This document shows positions 54,348-64,000 of a DNA stretch of 64,000 bases, one piece after another. Location: positions 1,054,001-1,118,000 of the forward strand of contig NZ_AP029028.1 of NCBI RefSeq assembly GCF_037076565.1, given 5' to 3'. Position 1 is the stretch's first letter. Every line of letters starts with the position of its first letter. This DNA comes from Herbaspirillum sp. DW155. GTDB lineage: Bacteria; Pseudomonadota; Gammaproteobacteria; Burkholderiales; Burkholderiaceae_D. A model generated the notes under the pieces. The model searched no databases and had not been told where the DNA came from. It saw only the letters and a program-made list of their open reading frames with translations. The position numbers and the translations under genes were made by a program.

Positions 54348-55703
54348 GTGAATCCTTCCCAGTCCTCCCCCGCAGCAAGCCTGGCCCTCACCTCGGCGGT
54401 GAGCAAGATCAAGTGGCGCATCCTGCCGCTGTTCGTGGCCATGTTCATCATCAACTACATCGATCGCGTCAACATCGGTTTCGTGCGCAGCCATCTGTCG
54501 ACTGATCTGGGCATCGGCGCGGCGGCCTTCGGCCTGGGGGCCGGGCTGTTCTTCGTTGGCTATGCGATCTTCGAAGTGCCGTCCAACATCCTGTTGCAGC
54601 GCTACGGCGCACGCGCCTGGCTCACCCGCATCATGTTCACCTGGGGGCTGGTGGCGGCCTGCATGGCCTTCGTGCACAACGAGACCAGCTTCTACTTCAT
54701 GCGCTTCCTGCTGGGCGTCACCGAGGCGGGGTTCTTCCCCGGTGTGGTGTATTACTTCACGCAATGGCTGCCCAACCATGAGCGCGGCCGCGCGATGGCG
54801 GTGTTCCTGTCGGGCTCGGCGATTGCCTCCATTCTCTCCGGTCCGGTCACCGGCGCGCTGCTGTTGATCGAAGGCGGTGGACTGCATGGCTGGCAATGGA
54901 TGTTCCTGATCGAGGGCGGGGCATCGATGGTGTTCTGCGTGGTGGTGTGGATGGTGCTGGATTCCTCGCCCCGCGATGCCAGGTGGCTCTCGCCGGAGCA
55001 GCGCGAGGCGCTGGTGGCGGTGATCGCCGCAGAGCAGGAGCAGCGCGCGGCCAACCGTCCGGCGCACGTCTCGGCACTGACACTGCTGCGCGATCCGCAG
55101 ATCGTCCTGTTCTGCCTGATCTACTTCGCCATCCAGCTGACCATTTACGGCGCGACTTTCTGGCTGCCCACCATCATCAAGAAGATGGGCCATTTCAATG
55201 ACTTCCAGGTCGGGCTGTTCAACACGATTCCGTGGATCGTGGCCATCGTCGCGATGTATCTCTTTGCCGTGCTGGCGGCGCGCTACAAGAAGCAGCAATT
55301 CTGGGTCGCTACCACCCTGGTGATCTCGGCCATCGGCATGGCGGTCTCGGCCTCGTCCGGGCCGGTCATCGGGTTCGTGGCGGTGTGTTTTGCCGGCATC
55401 GGTTTCAAGGCGGCTTCTTCCCTGTTCTGGCCGATTCCGCAAGCCTATCTGGATGCGCGCATTGCGGCGGCGGTATTGGCGCTGATCAATTCCCTGGGCA
55501 ACCTCGGCGGTTTCTTCGCGCCGGCCACCTTCGGCTACCTGGAGCAGAAGACCGGTTCCATCCAGGGCGGCCTGTACGCCTTGTCGGCGGCCTCGCTGGT
55601 GGCGGCAGTCCTGGTGTTCCTGGCGCGCACCCGGCCGTCGGTGAAGGATGGTGGCGGCTCGGCCGAAGGCAGGGCTGAGGCGGTGGTCAAGCACGCGGCC
55701 TGA
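54348..55703 (+). CDS. gudP: MFS transporter of the ACS family, probable D-glucarate importer
   Basis: The protein starts at a GTG (54348) with GAGGAG upstream, giving 451 residues. ACS-family signs are the start KIKWRILPLFVAMFIINYIDRVNIGFVRSHL with the RVN motif in helix 1, AIFEVPSNILLQRYGARAWLTR, and a central loop between the two six-helix bundles. Relatives import sugar acids and aromatic acids with protons. It lies in one transcription unit with gudD, and a terminator follows. The symbol rests on this context. Confidence 0.85.
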   Translation: MNPSQSSPAASLALTSAVSKIKWRILPLFVAMFIINYIDRVNIGFVRSHLSTDLGIGAAAFGLGAGLFFVGYAIFEVPSNILLQRYGARAWLTRIMFTWGLVAACMAFVHNETSFYFMRFLLGVTEAGFFPGVVYYFTQWLPNHERGRAMAVFLSGSAIASILSGPVTGALLLIEGGGLHGWQWMFLIEGGASMVFCVVVWMVLDSSPRDARWLSPEQREALVAVIAAEQEQRAANRPAHVSALTLLRDPQIVLFCLIYFAIQLTIYGATFWLPTIIKKMGHFNDFQVGLFNTIPWIVAIVAMYLFAVLAARYKKQQFWVATTLVISAIGMAVSASSGPVIGFVAVCFAGIGFKAASSLFWPIPQAYLDARIAAAVLALINSLGNLGGFFAPATFGYLEQKTGSIQGGLYALSAASLVAAVLVFLARTRPSVKDGGGSAEGRAEAVVKHAA

Positions 55704-55741
55704 GCAGGCCGGATCAGGTTTCTCCGAGGTCTTTCCTCGTT

Positions 55742-55786
55742 TGCGCCCGCTCGCCCGTGATCTCACGGTGCGCCGGGCGCATTTTT
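55742..55786 (+). terminator. Compound terminator after the glucarate operon
   Basis: TGCGCCCG (55742-55749) pairs with CGGGCGCA (55774-55781), enclosing a second stem CCGTGA-TC-TCACGG (55755-55768). Five T residues follow (55782-55786). It lies 39 bp after the transporter stop. Confidence 0.8.
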
Positions 55787-55915
55787 ATCCTCTCAGCGAG
55801 CCGGTTTCATCCAAGCGGGACGGTGGTGCCCCGGCCTATAATGGCACCCTGCAATCTGCCATCACGGCGGAACAGTCGTCGCCTACCGCGCGGCGAGACA
55901 TCAAGGCAGCCTGGC

Positions 55916-56839
55916 ATGGACACCCTCTACCACCTGATCGAGCAATACGGTCTGATCCTCGTTTTTGTCAATGTGCTGGTCGAGCAGCTGGGCGCGCCGG
56001 TGCCAGCGTATCCCACACTGATCATCACCGGCGCGCTCTCCGCGACTGGCCGCTATTCGCCGGCGCTCCTGCTGTTGCTGGCAGTGAGCGCGGCGCTCAT
56101 TGCCGACTACTGCTGGTATCTCGCCGGGCGCCGCTACGGGCGACAGATCATGTCACGGCTGTGCCGTATTTCGCTCTCGCCGGATTCCTGCGTGCGTCAG
56201 ACCGAATCGATCTACCTGCGCTGGGGCGCGCGTTCGCTGCTGCTGGCCAAGTTCATTCCGGGCTTCGCCTCGATTGCCAGTGCGCTCTCCGGCACCATGG
56301 GCACGCGCCGGATCAGCTTCGTGCTGTGGGATGCGGCCGGCAGTGCGCTGTGGGCGGGGCTGGGGATTTTTCTCGGCTCGCTGTTCAGCTCGGCCGTCGA
56401 TGACCTGCTCAACGTGCTGGCCGAGTTGGGCCATTACGGCATGCTGCTCATTGCGGTAGCGCTGGCGGCGTTCGTGGCCAACAAGTGGTGGCAGCGCCGT
56501 CGCTTCCGCAAGTCGCTGGAGATGGCGCGTATTTCGGTCGATGAGTTGAACACCATGCTCGAAAACGGCAACGCACCGACCATCATCGATGTGCGCTCGC
56601 CGCTGTCGCAGCAGGATGGACGCATTCCCGGTGCCGTGACGATCTCCAACCAGGAAATCCAGACCTTCGTCTTCGATGGCCCCATCGAGGGTGAGGTGGT
56701 GGTGTATTGCGCCTGTCCCAATGAAGCCTCGGCGGCCATGGTGGCGCGCCAGCTGATGCGGCGCGGCTATACGCGGGTGCGTCCGCTGACCGGCGGCATC
56801 GATGCCTGGCGCGCGGCCGGTTACGCCATCGACGTCTGA
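55916..56839 (+). CDS. DedA-family membrane protein fused to a rhodanese domain
   Basis: The 307-residue protein starts at ATG 55916. Residues 1-190 form a DedA/SNARE-associated domain with the re-entrant segment (VEQLGAPVPAYPTLIITGAL), the AKFIPGFASIASALSG motif and several membrane helices. After a basic stretch (KWWQRRRFRKS), residues 205-305 make a rhodanese domain (TIIDVRSPLSQQDGRIPGA) with loop cysteines Cys265 and Cys267 in YCACPNE. DedA proteins act in membrane homeostasis, and rhodaneses move sulfane sulfur. The 3' end overlaps the convergent OsmC gene by 19 bp. Confidence 0.9.
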   Translation: MDTLYHLIEQYGLILVFVNVLVEQLGAPVPAYPTLIITGALSATGRYSPALLLLLAVSAALIADYCWYLAGRRYGRQIMSRLCRISLSPDSCVRQTESIYLRWGARSLLLAKFIPGFASIASALSGTMGTRRISFVLWDAAGSALWAGLGIFLGSLFSSAVDDLLNVLAELGHYGMLLIAVALAAFVANKWWQRRRFRKSLEMARISVDELNTMLENGNAPTIIDVRSPLSQQDGRIPGAVTISNQEIQTFVFDGPIEGEVVVYCACPNEASAAMVARQLMRRGYTRVRPLTGGIDAWRAAGYAIDV

Positions 56840-57207
56840 ATCGCGGTGCCCTGGCGGATGGTCTTGGTGACCGGGGTCTTTTCGCAGATTTCAGCCAGGC
56901 GGGTCAACTGTTCTTGAGTGAGCGTATTGCCGAAGCTGATCTTGCGGGTGATGGTTTCCAGTCCGCTGTCATCGCGGCCGAAATGCGCGTCCACCGAAAT
57001 GCTGCCCAGGTCCCAGCCCTTGCGGTCGGCGTACATGCGCAGCGTCAGCGAGGTGCAGGAAGCCAGCGCGGCCAGCAGCAGTTCATACGGAGCCGGGCCG
57101 GTGTCCTTGCCACCATTGCTTTCGGGTTCATCGGACTTGAGCTGGTGGATGCGCGCCTTGATGTCCTGGGCGTAGCCGGCGGCGTTGTGCAGGGTGACGT
57201 GGGCCAT
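56821..57207 (-). CDS. OsmC-family peroxide-reducing protein
   Basis: ATG 57207 (MAHVTLHNAAGY) behind GGAG gives 128 residues. The OsmC/Ohr fold shows PYELLLAALASCTSLTLRMYADRKGW with Cys51, and LAEICEKTPVTKTI with Cys108, the redox cysteine pair. Such proteins reduce organic hydroperoxides; close relatives of this short type are often called OsmC-like or YhfA. The gene converges with and slightly overlaps the DedA-rhodanese gene. Confidence 0.9.
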   Translation of the reverse strand: MAHVTLHNAAGYAQDIKARIHQLKSDEPESNGGKDTGPAPYELLLAALASCTSLTLRMYADRKGWDLGSISVDAHFGRDDSGLETITRKISFGNTLTQEQLTRLAEICEKTPVTKTIRQGTAIQTSMA

Positions 57208-57336
57208 GAGGGTCTCCATTCGGTGAGGTGAGGGGATGGGCGATTGTGGCACAGGCGTGCTGCGCGATCTTGTATTTTCCTGCCGGAGGCGTCCCTCCAA
57301 AGAATGCGGCCGGAGTACGAACGAAATACGGTCGAA

Positions 57337-57364
57337 AAAAAACCACGCGCGTGCGTGGTTTTTT
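57337..57364. terminator. Rho-independent terminator after sodB
   Basis: AAAAAACCACGC (57337-57348) and GCGTGGTTTTTT (57353-57364) form a perfect stem with loop GCGT. Runs of A and T on either side make it active in both directions. It is 20 bp past the sodB stop on the minus strand. Confidence 0.9.
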
Positions 57365-57384
57365 CTTGCCGGGAGGCGTGTGGA

Positions 57385-57963
57385 TCAAGCGAAGTTCTTG
57401 GCCACGAAGTCCCAGTTGATGATGCCCCAGTAGTTTTCGACGTACTTGGCGCGTGCATTGCGGTAGTCGATGTAGTAGGCGTGTTCCCAAACGTCCACGG
57501 TCAACAGCGGCTTGCTGTCGGTGGTCAGCGGGGTGCCGGCGCCGGTGGTGTTGACGATGTCCAGAGTGCCGTCAGCCTTCTTGACCAGCCAGGTCCAGCC
57601 GGAACCGAAGTTGGCCAGGCCCTGCTTGGTGAACTCGGCCTTGAAGGCGTCGAAGGAACCCCACTTGGCATTGATGGCGTCAGCCAGCGCGCCGCTCGGA
57701 GCGCCTTGACCCTTCGGGGTCAGGCCGTTCCAGTAGAAGGTGTGGTTCCACACCTGGGCAGCGTTGTTGAAGATGCCGCCGGAAGATTTCTTGATGATCT
57801 CTTCCAGGGACAGGTGTTCGAATTCGGTACCCGGGATCAGGTTGTTCAGGTTGGTCACATAGGTCTGATGGTGCTTGCCATAGTGATACTCCAGGGTTTC
57901 CTTGGAAATCGTGGGCGCCAGCGCGTCCAGATCGTAAGGCAGTGCCGGAAGGGTATGTGCCAT
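57385..57963 (-). CDS. sodB: Superoxide dismutase, Fe type
   Basis: ATG 57963 ([33 protein letters not shown]) gives 192 residues. Metal ligands are His27, His74 ([14 protein letters not shown]), Asp157 and His161 ([13 protein letters not shown]); Gln70 in the outer sphere is the Fe-SOD pattern. It converts superoxide to O2 and H2O2 in the cytoplasm. AAAGGA is upstream. It stands alone with a strong terminator. Confidence 0.97.
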   Translation of the reverse strand: MAHTLPALPYDLDALAPTISKETLEYHYGKHHQTYVTNLNNLIPGTEFEHLSLEEIIKKSSGGIFNNAAQVWNHTFYWNGLTPKGQGAPSGALADAINAKWGSFDAFKAEFTKQGLANFGSGWTWLVKKADGTLDIVNTTGAGTPLTTDSKPLLTVDVWEHAYYIDYRNARAKYVENYWGIINWDFVAKNFA

Positions 57964-58301
57964 GATGAATCCTTTCAGTCTTGTTGGTTTGCTACGAAGG
58001 GGTCTTTTCCGAACCTGAGATTCTAAAGCGGAAGACGATTCTTTGCACTCGATCAAATCTTGCACTCGCCAGCCGCTGGTCCGCCACCAGCGCGGTAATG
58101 CGAATGGTTCCCGTTGGCAGGGCGCGGCCCCGCTGCAAGGAAAACCGTAGATACCAGCACCGGCAAGACGTTCCAGCTCATCGGGGCAGACGCGGCCGGC
58201 TCTCGATCGCGCCAGGGCCGCGCCCGCACCTGCTCAGCATCGTAAAAAGCTTATGCAAAAAAAGTCTGCCACAGCTGTCAAGCAGCGCTGATTCACGCGC
58301 A
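57964..58301. other. Intergenic region between xseA and sodB
   Basis: The 338-bp gap separates two minus-strand genes, so it holds the xseA end and the sodB promoter. Short A-runs occur near 58225-58265. No coding frame, clear terminator or RNA gene was recognised. Confidence 0.45.
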
Positions 58302-59702
58302 TCAATCCAGTCGCGGCTGCACGCTGGCGATGCCGACCTCGGCACTGCCCTGGGCCAGTCGGATCGTGACTTCGCTGCGCGCGGCCAGCTCGGCCGGGGC
58401 GTGTAATACCCGGCCCTGGCGGTCGCTGACGATGGCATAGCCGCGCTCCAGCGTGCGTTGCGGGTTCAGCAGTTCGAGCTGGGTCTGCCAGCCTGCCAGG
58501 GCCTGCCGCTGACGCAATTGCTGCGCGGCCTGCGCAGCTTGCAGGCGCCGCGCCAGGTCCAGCAGGTCGCGCCGGGCGTGGGCGGTGTCGGGAATCTGGT
58601 GGGCCAGATGAGTGGAGAGCTGCTGCAGGCGATGGCGCATGCGTGTCAGCGGCACGCGGGTGGCGTGCGAGAGGCGGGTTTGCAGCGCCGCCAGCTTGAC
58701 GCGCTCATGCTGTATATACGCACTCGGATTGACCAGCCGGCGCGAGAGCCAGTCCACGGTCTGCGCTTTTTCGGTCAGCGTGCGGCGCAGGGCGCGGGTC
58801 AGGTCGTCGGCGTGGCCGCGCAGTTGGGCCAGCCAGTCCTCGCGGGCGGTGGCGGCCAGCTCGGCAGCGGCCGTGGGCGTGGGCGCGCGCAGGTCGGCGG
58901 CAAAGTCGGCGATGGTGAAATCGGTCTCGTGGCCGACCCCGGAAATCACCGGCATGCTGGCCGCCACGATGGCGCGCGCCACCACCTCTTCATTGAAGGA
59001 CCACAGATCCTCGATGCTGCCGCCACCCCGGCAGACCAGCAGCACATCGCATTCGGCACGATCGGAAGCGGTCTGGATGGCGTTGGCAATGCGCTGGGCC
59101 GCGCCTTCGCCCTGCACCGGCGTGGGGTAGAGCACCACTTCCACATGCGGGGCGCGGCGGCGCAGCGTGGTCAACACGTCCCGCAAGGCCGCTGCCTGCG
59201 GGCTGGTGACGATGCCGATGCGGCGCGGGAAGCCCGGCAGGGCGCGCTTGCGCTCACGGTCGAAGAGGCCTTCGCGTTCCAGCCTTTCCTTCAGTTGCAC
59301 GAAGGCGGCGTAGAGGTCGCCCACGCCGGAGCGCCGGATGGCTTCCACGTTCAACTGGTAGTCGCCGCGCGGCGCGTAGAGCGTGACCAGGGTGCGCACC
59401 TCTACCTTGTCACCCTCGCGGGGCATGAAGCCGGCGTATTGCGCGCGGCCCTTGAACATCACCGCACGCACCTGGGCGCCCTCATCCTTGAGGTTGAAAT
59501 ACCAGTGGCCGGAGGCCGCGCGGGTGAAATTGGAAATCTCGCCCTTGACCCAGATCAGCGGAAAATTGCGTTCCAGCATGCGCGCCACGGCCTGGTTCAG
59601 GGCGGAGACCGTCAGCATGGGCGGACCGCCCTCGGTGGTGGCTGCAAGCGCGTCTGGACGCGGGCGGGCAGTGGGGAAGGGCGGGAACTTGTCGGCGGGC
59701 AT
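58302..59702 (-). CDS. xseA: Exodeoxyribonuclease VII large subunit
   Basis: ATG 59702 ([10 protein letters not shown]) gives 466 residues. The N-terminal OB-fold ([54 protein letters not shown]), the catalytic core ([68 protein letters not shown]), a coiled coil and the end LERGYAIV are all present. The enzyme degrades single-stranded DNA with the small subunit XseB, which is not in this window. The extra 28 N-terminal residues before MLTVSALN could mean a later start. Confidence 0.96.
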   Translation of the reverse strand: MPADKFPPFPTARPRPDALAATTEGGPPMLTVSALNQAVARMLERNFPLIWVKGEISNFTRAASGHWYFNLKDEGAQVRAVMFKGRAQYAGFMPREGDKVEVRTLVTLYAPRGDYQLNVEAIRRSGVGDLYAAFVQLKERLEREGLFDRERKRALPGFPRRIGIVTSPQAAALRDVLTTLRRRAPHVEVVLYPTPVQGEGAAQRIANAIQTASDRAECDVLLVCRGGGSIEDLWSFNEEVVARAIVAASMPVISGVGHETDFTIADFAADLRAPTPTAAAELAATAREDWLAQLRGHADDLTRALRRTLTEKAQTVDWLSRRLVNPSAYIQHERVKLAALQTRLSHATRVPLTRMRHRLQQLSTHLAHQIPDTAHARRDLLDLARRLQAAQAAQQLRQRQALAGWQTQLELLNPQRTLERGYAIVSDRQGRVLHAPAELAARSEVTIRLAQGSAEVGIASVQPRLD

Positions 59703-59907
59703 GGGACGTAGGCAATCCAAGGGCGATACAATGCCGCATTGTAAAGCCAAGCCGGCATCGCTTGCCCAGGCGCCCGCAAGCGGCTACATTCTGCACCGCA
59801 GAAACGGTGGGCCAGTTGCGGCCGGCCGTGTTGCCCCGGATTCATCCGCTTTCAGCCGTTTTCATCTGTTGTTGTCTGACTCACCCGCATTTCATTAGGA
59901 GTACGTT

Positions 59908-60513
59908 TTGCTCGCCATCATCCTCGCCGCCGGCTGGCCGATCTGGCCCTTGCTGATTGCTTCCATCATCGGCCTGGCGCTGGTCATCGAACGACTGGCC
60001 TACCTGCGCCGTGCGCGCATCCTGCCACCGGACCTGCTGGGCGATGTGGTCCGGGTCTACCAGAGCGGACGCGTCACCGAGGACGTGATCGACAAGCTGG
60101 AGCAGAACTCCCCGCTGGGCCAGGTGCTGGCCGCCGGCCTGCGCAACGTCGATGCCCCGCGCGAGGTCATGAAGGAAGCCATCGAGGAAGCCGGCCAGGC
60201 TGCCGCGCACCGGCTGGAACGCTTCCTCACCACGCTGGGCACGATTGCCTCGCTGGCGCCGCTGATGGGCCTCTTCGGCACGGTGGTCGGGATGATCGAG
60301 ATCTTCGCCTCGCAAAATGCGGCCGGGACCAACCCGGCGCAGCTGGCACACGGTATTTCGATTGCGCTCTACAACACCGGCTTCGGGCTGGCCATTGCCA
60401 TGCCGGCGCTGGTGTTCTATCGCCACTTCCGCGCGCTGGTCGATGGTTTCGTGGTCGATATGGAGCAGCAGGCCGTCAAGTTCGTGGATATCGTCCACGA
60501 TGTGCGCCGCTGA
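59908..60513 (+). CDS. exbB: MotA/TolQ/ExbB-type proton channel protein
   Basis: The start is a TTG at 59908, with AGGAG six bases upstream; no ATG gives the full first helix. The 201-residue protein has three membrane segments and the conserved FLTTLGTIASLAPLMGLFGTVVGMIEIF. It forms the inner-membrane channel that powers TonB. ExbD follows by 21 bp. TolQ is an alternative, but order and length favour ExbB. The gene is divergent from xseA. Confidence 0.9.
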   Translation: MLAIILAAGWPIWPLLIASIIGLALVIERLAYLRRARILPPDLLGDVVRVYQSGRVTEDVIDKLEQNSPLGQVLAAGLRNVDAPREVMKEAIEEAGQAAAHRLERFLTTLGTIASLAPLMGLFGTVVGMIEIFASQNAAGTNPAQLAHGISIALYNTGFGLAIAMPALVFYRHFRALVDGFVVDMEQQAVKFVDIVHDVRR

Positions 60514-60534
60514 TTCCGCAGGCTGGAGAACCGC

Positions 60535-60963
60535 ATGAACTTCCGCAAGGGCCGCCCCCGCGAAGATCTTGAGATCAACCTGATCCCCTTCATCGACGTG
60601 CTGCTGGTGATCGTGATCTTCCTCATGGTCACCACCACCTACAGCAAGTTCACCGCCTTGCAGATCACGCTGCCGACCGCCGATGCGCAGAAGGCGCTGG
60701 AACAGCCCTTCGAGATCAACATCGCCGTCGATGCCAATGGCCGCTATGCGGTCAACAACAAGCGCATCGCCGCGCGCGATGCGCAGGGGCTGTCCGACGA
60801 GATGCAGGCGGCGGTCAAGGACAGCGGCAGCAAGGTCGATCCGGTCATCATCATCAATGCCGATGCGCTGGCCACGCACCAGACCGTGGTCAACGTGCTG
60901 GAGGCCGCGCGTATGGCCGGGTATCCCAAGGTGACCTTTGCGGCGCAGTCGAGCAGCAAGTGA
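60535..60963 (+). CDS. exbD: ExbD/TolR-type biopolymer transport protein
   Basis: The 142-residue protein has a basic N-terminus, one membrane helix with the essential Asp21 (NLIPFIDVLLVIVIFLMV) and a periplasmic domain. With ExbB it couples proton flow to TonB action, for instance for the siderophore receptor at 45.7 kb. It belongs to the block exbB-exbD-lpxK-trm112-kdsB-adk common in Burkholderiales. Confidence 0.92.
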   Translation: MNFRKGRPREDLEINLIPFIDVLLVIVIFLMVTTTYSKFTALQITLPTADAQKALEQPFEINIAVDANGRYAVNNKRIAARDAQGLSDEMQAAVKDSGSKVDPVIIINADALATHQTVVNVLEAARMAGYPKVTFAAQSSSK

Positions 60964-61084
60964 GCAAGTAGTGCGCCGCCGGTTTTCCTGAAAATTGACA
61001 AATAGCTTCACGTCATCCAAAAGCGATGGCGCCCCGGCCAAGCCCCGCCTGGCCCGCGTTTTTTTCATTCACTGGAACAAAAAA

Positions 61085-62113
61085 ATGGCCGAATCCAGGC
61101 CCACTGCCGAAGCCATCCTCAGCCGCGCCTGGCAAGGGCGCGGTCCGCTGGCCTGCCTGCTGTGGCCGCTGTCGCTGCTCTTTGGCGCGCTGGCGGCGCT
61201 GCGCCGCGCGCTCTTTGCGCTGGGCATCAAGCGCGCCGAACGGCTGCCGGTGCCGGTGATCGTGGTGGGCAACGTCTTTGTCGGTGGCACCGGCAAGACG
61301 CCGTTTGCGATCTGGCTCATTGAAGCGTTGCGCGCGGCGGGTTGGCGGCCGGGCGTGATTTCGCGCGGCTATGGCGGCGGCGCGGCGCAGACGCTGGCGG
61401 TCACTGCCGCCTCGGCGGCCGCGCAGGTGGGCGACGAACCCCTGCTGATCGTCCAGCGCACCGGCGTGCCGCTGGTGGTCGGACGGCGCCGGGTGGAGGC
61501 CGGGCGCGCCTTGCTGGCTGCGCATCCCGAGGTGGATGTGATCATTTCCGACGATGGCCTGCAGCATTACGCGCTGGCGCGTGACATCGAGATCGTGCTC
61601 TCGGACGCGCGCGGCGTGGGCAATGGCTGGCTGCTGCCGGCCGGGCCGCTGCGCGAGCCGGCTTCGCGACGGCGCGATTTCTCGGTGCTCAATGTCGGCA
61701 GCCAGGGAAGTGCGCCCGCGGGCGTGCATGCCATGCGTCTGCAGACTGATCTGGCGCTACAACTGGCCCCGCCCGGTGCGCACAAGCCGCTGGCGCAGAT
61801 GGGCGAAGGCGGCGCGCGGCTGGCGGCGGTGGCGGGAATCGGCAATCCGCAGCGGTTTTTTGCCACGCTGGAGGGCGCGGGTTTGTCTTTTGCACGCCAT
61901 CCCTTGCCTGACCATTTCGACTTCGCCCACAATCCCTTTGCCGGTCTTGCTGCCGATGTCATCCTGATCACGGAAAAGGATGCAGTAAAATGCAGGGCTA
62001 TTGAGGCCATCCGAAACGACCCGCGCATCTGGGTCGTGCCTGTCTCGGCGCGCATCGACGGCGCGCTGGCTGAACACATAGTGGAGAAACTCCGTGAACG
62101 CCCGACTGCTTGA
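61085..62113 (+). CDS. lpxK: Tetraacyldisaccharide 4'-kinase
   Basis: ATG 61085 ([20 protein letters not shown]) gives 342 residues. The P-loop [12 protein letters not shown] (62-73), [17 protein letters not shown] and [14 protein letters not shown] are LpxK hallmarks. It adds the 4'-phosphate to the lipid A disaccharide at the inner membrane. The frame is open for 30 codons upstream, but that part lacks family resemblance. The end overlaps the Trm112 gene. Confidence 0.96.
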   Translation: MAESRPTAEAILSRAWQGRGPLACLLWPLSLLFGALAALRRALFALGIKRAERLPVPVIVVGNVFVGGTGKTPFAIWLIEALRAAGWRPGVISRGYGGGAAQTLAVTAASAAAQVGDEPLLIVQRTGVPLVVGRRRVEAGRALLAAHPEVDVIISDDGLQHYALARDIEIVLSDARGVGNGWLLPAGPLREPASRRRDFSVLNVGSQGSAPAGVHAMRLQTDLALQLAPPGAHKPLAQMGEGGARLAAVAGIGNPQRFFATLEGAGLSFARHPLPDHFDFAHNPFAGLAADVILITEKDAVKCRAIEAIRNDPRIWVVPVSARIDGALAEHIVEKLRERPTA

Positions 62114-62282
62114 TATCCTGGTTTGCCCGATCTGCAAGGGTCCGCTGGACTACGACAAAAAAGCCCAGGAACTGATCTGCAAGGCAGACAAGCTGGCTTA
62201 CCCCATCCGCGATGGCATCCCCATCATGTGGGCCGATGAAGCCCGCGAACTGACGGCGACCCCGGCAGCGCCGGCAGCCTGA
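62094..62282 (+). CDS. Trm112-family zinc-ribbon-like protein
   Basis: This 62-residue protein starts at GTG 62094 with GGAG upstream, overlapping lpxK by 20 bp. [45 protein letters not shown] is the YcaR/Trm112 pattern, here with CPIC as the first knuckle and one further Cys. It is usually found between lpxK and kdsB. Exact function in bacteria is not settled; Trm112 relatives activate methyltransferases. Confidence 0.93.
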   Translation: MNARLLDILVCPICKGPLDYDKKAQELICKADKLAYPIRDGIPIMWADEARELTATPAAPAA

Positions 62283-62337
62283 GCCCGGCCCCTGTCCCTT
62301 GATTCCCGATTTCTGCCTTCCTGCTGCGGTTGATTCC

Positions 62338-63153
62338 ATGACCTTTACCGTCATCATCCCGGCGCGCCTGGCTTCCACGCGCCTGCCCAACAAGCCCCTG
62401 GCCGACCTCGGCGGCAAGCCCATGATCGTGCGCGTGGCCGAGCGCGCGGCGCTCTCGGGCGCGGCCCGCATCATCGTGGCCACCGACCATCATGACATCC
62501 ACGCCGCCTGCCAGCAGCATGGCATCGAGGTGGCCATGACCCGCGCCGACCATCCCTCCGGCACCGACCGCATTGCCGAAGTGGCCGCGGCCCTGGGCCT
62601 GGGCGAAGACGAGGTGGTGGTCAACGTGCAGGGCGACGAGCCGCTGATCGATCCGGGCCTGATCGCCGCCACCGCCGCCCACATCAAGGCCGGCGTGCCC
62701 ATGGCCACGGCCGCACACGCCATCGACACTGCCGGGGATGCCTTCAATCCCAACGTGGTCAAGGTGGTGCTGAACAAGGAAGGCTGCGCCATGTATTTCT
62801 CGCGCGCCACCATTCCCTGGCATCGGGACGCCTTCGCCAGGTCGCGTGAGTCGCTGCCCGACGCCAGCGGACCGGATCATGCCAATGAATACGTGCCGCT
62901 GCGCCATATCGGGCTGTACGCCTACAGCAACCGCTTCCTGCAACTCTATCCGACGCTGGCCCCGGCCCCGCTGGAACGCATCGAGGCGCTGGAGCAACTT
63001 CGCGTGCTCTGGCACGGCCATGCCATCGCCGTCCACGTGACGTCGCTGGTGCCCGAGGCTGGCGTGGATACGCCCGAGGATCTGTTGCGCGTGCGCAAGC
63101 ATTTCGAGGCGCCGCCTGACAGCCCGCTGGTCCAGACCATCTCGGCCCTCTGA
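62338..63153 (+). CDS. kdsB: 3-deoxy-manno-octulosonate cytidylyltransferase
   Basis: ATG 62338 ([30 protein letters not shown]) gives 271 residues. The nucleotidyltransferase P-loop-like start, the [11 protein letters not shown] motif, [11 protein letters not shown] and [23 protein letters not shown] are typical KdsB blocks. It makes CMP-Kdo for lipopolysaccharide core synthesis, fitting the adjacent lpxK. Codon use and base content are like the neighbours. Confidence 0.96.
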   Translation: MTFTVIIPARLASTRLPNKPLADLGGKPMIVRVAERAALSGAARIIVATDHHDIHAACQQHGIEVAMTRADHPSGTDRIAEVAAALGLGEDEVVVNVQGDEPLIDPGLIAATAAHIKAGVPMATAAHAIDTAGDAFNPNVVKVVLNKEGCAMYFSRATIPWHRDAFARSRESLPDASGPDHANEYVPLRHIGLYAYSNRFLQLYPTLAPAPLERIEALEQLRVLWHGHAIAVHVTSLVPEAGVDTPEDLLRVRKHFEAPPDSPLVQTISAL

Positions 63154-63346
63154 ATTTCTGCGCGGCAGGCATGATCCGGCGCAAGACTGGCCGGACCGGC
63201 TTGCTGTAAGTTCCATGTCAAGCTGACACGACACAATCAGCGGCTGGAGACTGCTTAAAAATCAGGCGTTTGTCATGGTTCGGTAAGATTTTGTGGTAAG
63301 TTTCGTCCCGGAGCTGATGCAAACGGCGCGCAAACAAGCTGCATAA

Positions 63347-64000
<654 letters not shown>

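Overview
The window is GC-rich chromosomal DNA from a betaproteobacterium, most likely Oxalobacteraceae and Herbaspirillum-like. This rests on the exbB-exbD-lpxK-trm112-kdsB-adk block at the right end, the dense LysR/IclR/LacI-regulated catabolic operons, several ABC uptake systems and the overall codon bias. The genus is an inference. No rRNA, tRNA, CRISPR array, phage gene or insertion sequence was recognised.

Left part (1-19 kb): an FAD amine/amino-acid oxidase cut by the window edge, a GhrA-type reductase and a double-GNAT protein lie on the minus strand. A plus-strand series follows: HAD hydrolase, Tat-exported peptide-type binding protein, two permeases, a fused DppD-DppF ATPase, a bicupin and a second FAD oxidase. 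Next come a LysR gene on the opposite strand, a RidA-aldehyde dehydrogenase-M20 amidohydrolase operon, and a minus-strand D-serine-dehydratase-like PLP enzyme. Three of these transcription units (bicupin-oxidase, RidA operon, PLP enzyme) share an identical tripartite operator-promoter: GCATTAA, 7 bp, TTAATGC, 12 bp, GCATTAA, 22 bp, then a -10-like hexamer. One copy overlaps the start codon of the LysR gene at 12574-13518. I read this as one LysR regulon for importing and breaking down an unidentified amino-acid- or amine-containing compound. It is the best candidate here for an undescribed system.

19-33 kb: a DUF1127-like microprotein overlapping a LysE exporter, a chemoreceptor, and LysR plus glutaryl-CoA dehydrogenase. 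A large minus-strand beta-oxidation set (CoA-transferase, enoyl-CoA hydratase, two-subunit acyl-CoA dehydrogenase, thiolase, bifunctional FadB/PimF-like protein) lies opposite an IclR regulator. It resembles pimelate/dicarboxylate pathways draining to glutaryl-CoA. Two copies of a GCGAA-N7-TTCGC operator flank the regulatory gap. A complete Liv-type ABC importer (33.7-38.2 kb) follows iclR and may supply the substrate.

38-50 kb: malic enzyme MaeB, a DUF2076 protein, a non-coding stretch with three consecutive perfect stem-loops, a compact siderophore locus (NIS synthetase, MFS exporter, TonB receptor) with a Fur-like box, and a MarR-MFS pair.

50-57 kb: a secreted trypsin-like protease with an unassigned N-terminal half, then a D-glucarate unit (LacI regulator, glucarate dehydratase, MFS transporter) with three TTGGTA-N4-TACCAA operators. 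A DedA-rhodanese fusion and an OsmC protein end the section. 57-64 kb holds housekeeping genes: sodB, xseA, exbB, exbD, lpxK, a Trm112-like protein, kdsB and the start of adk.
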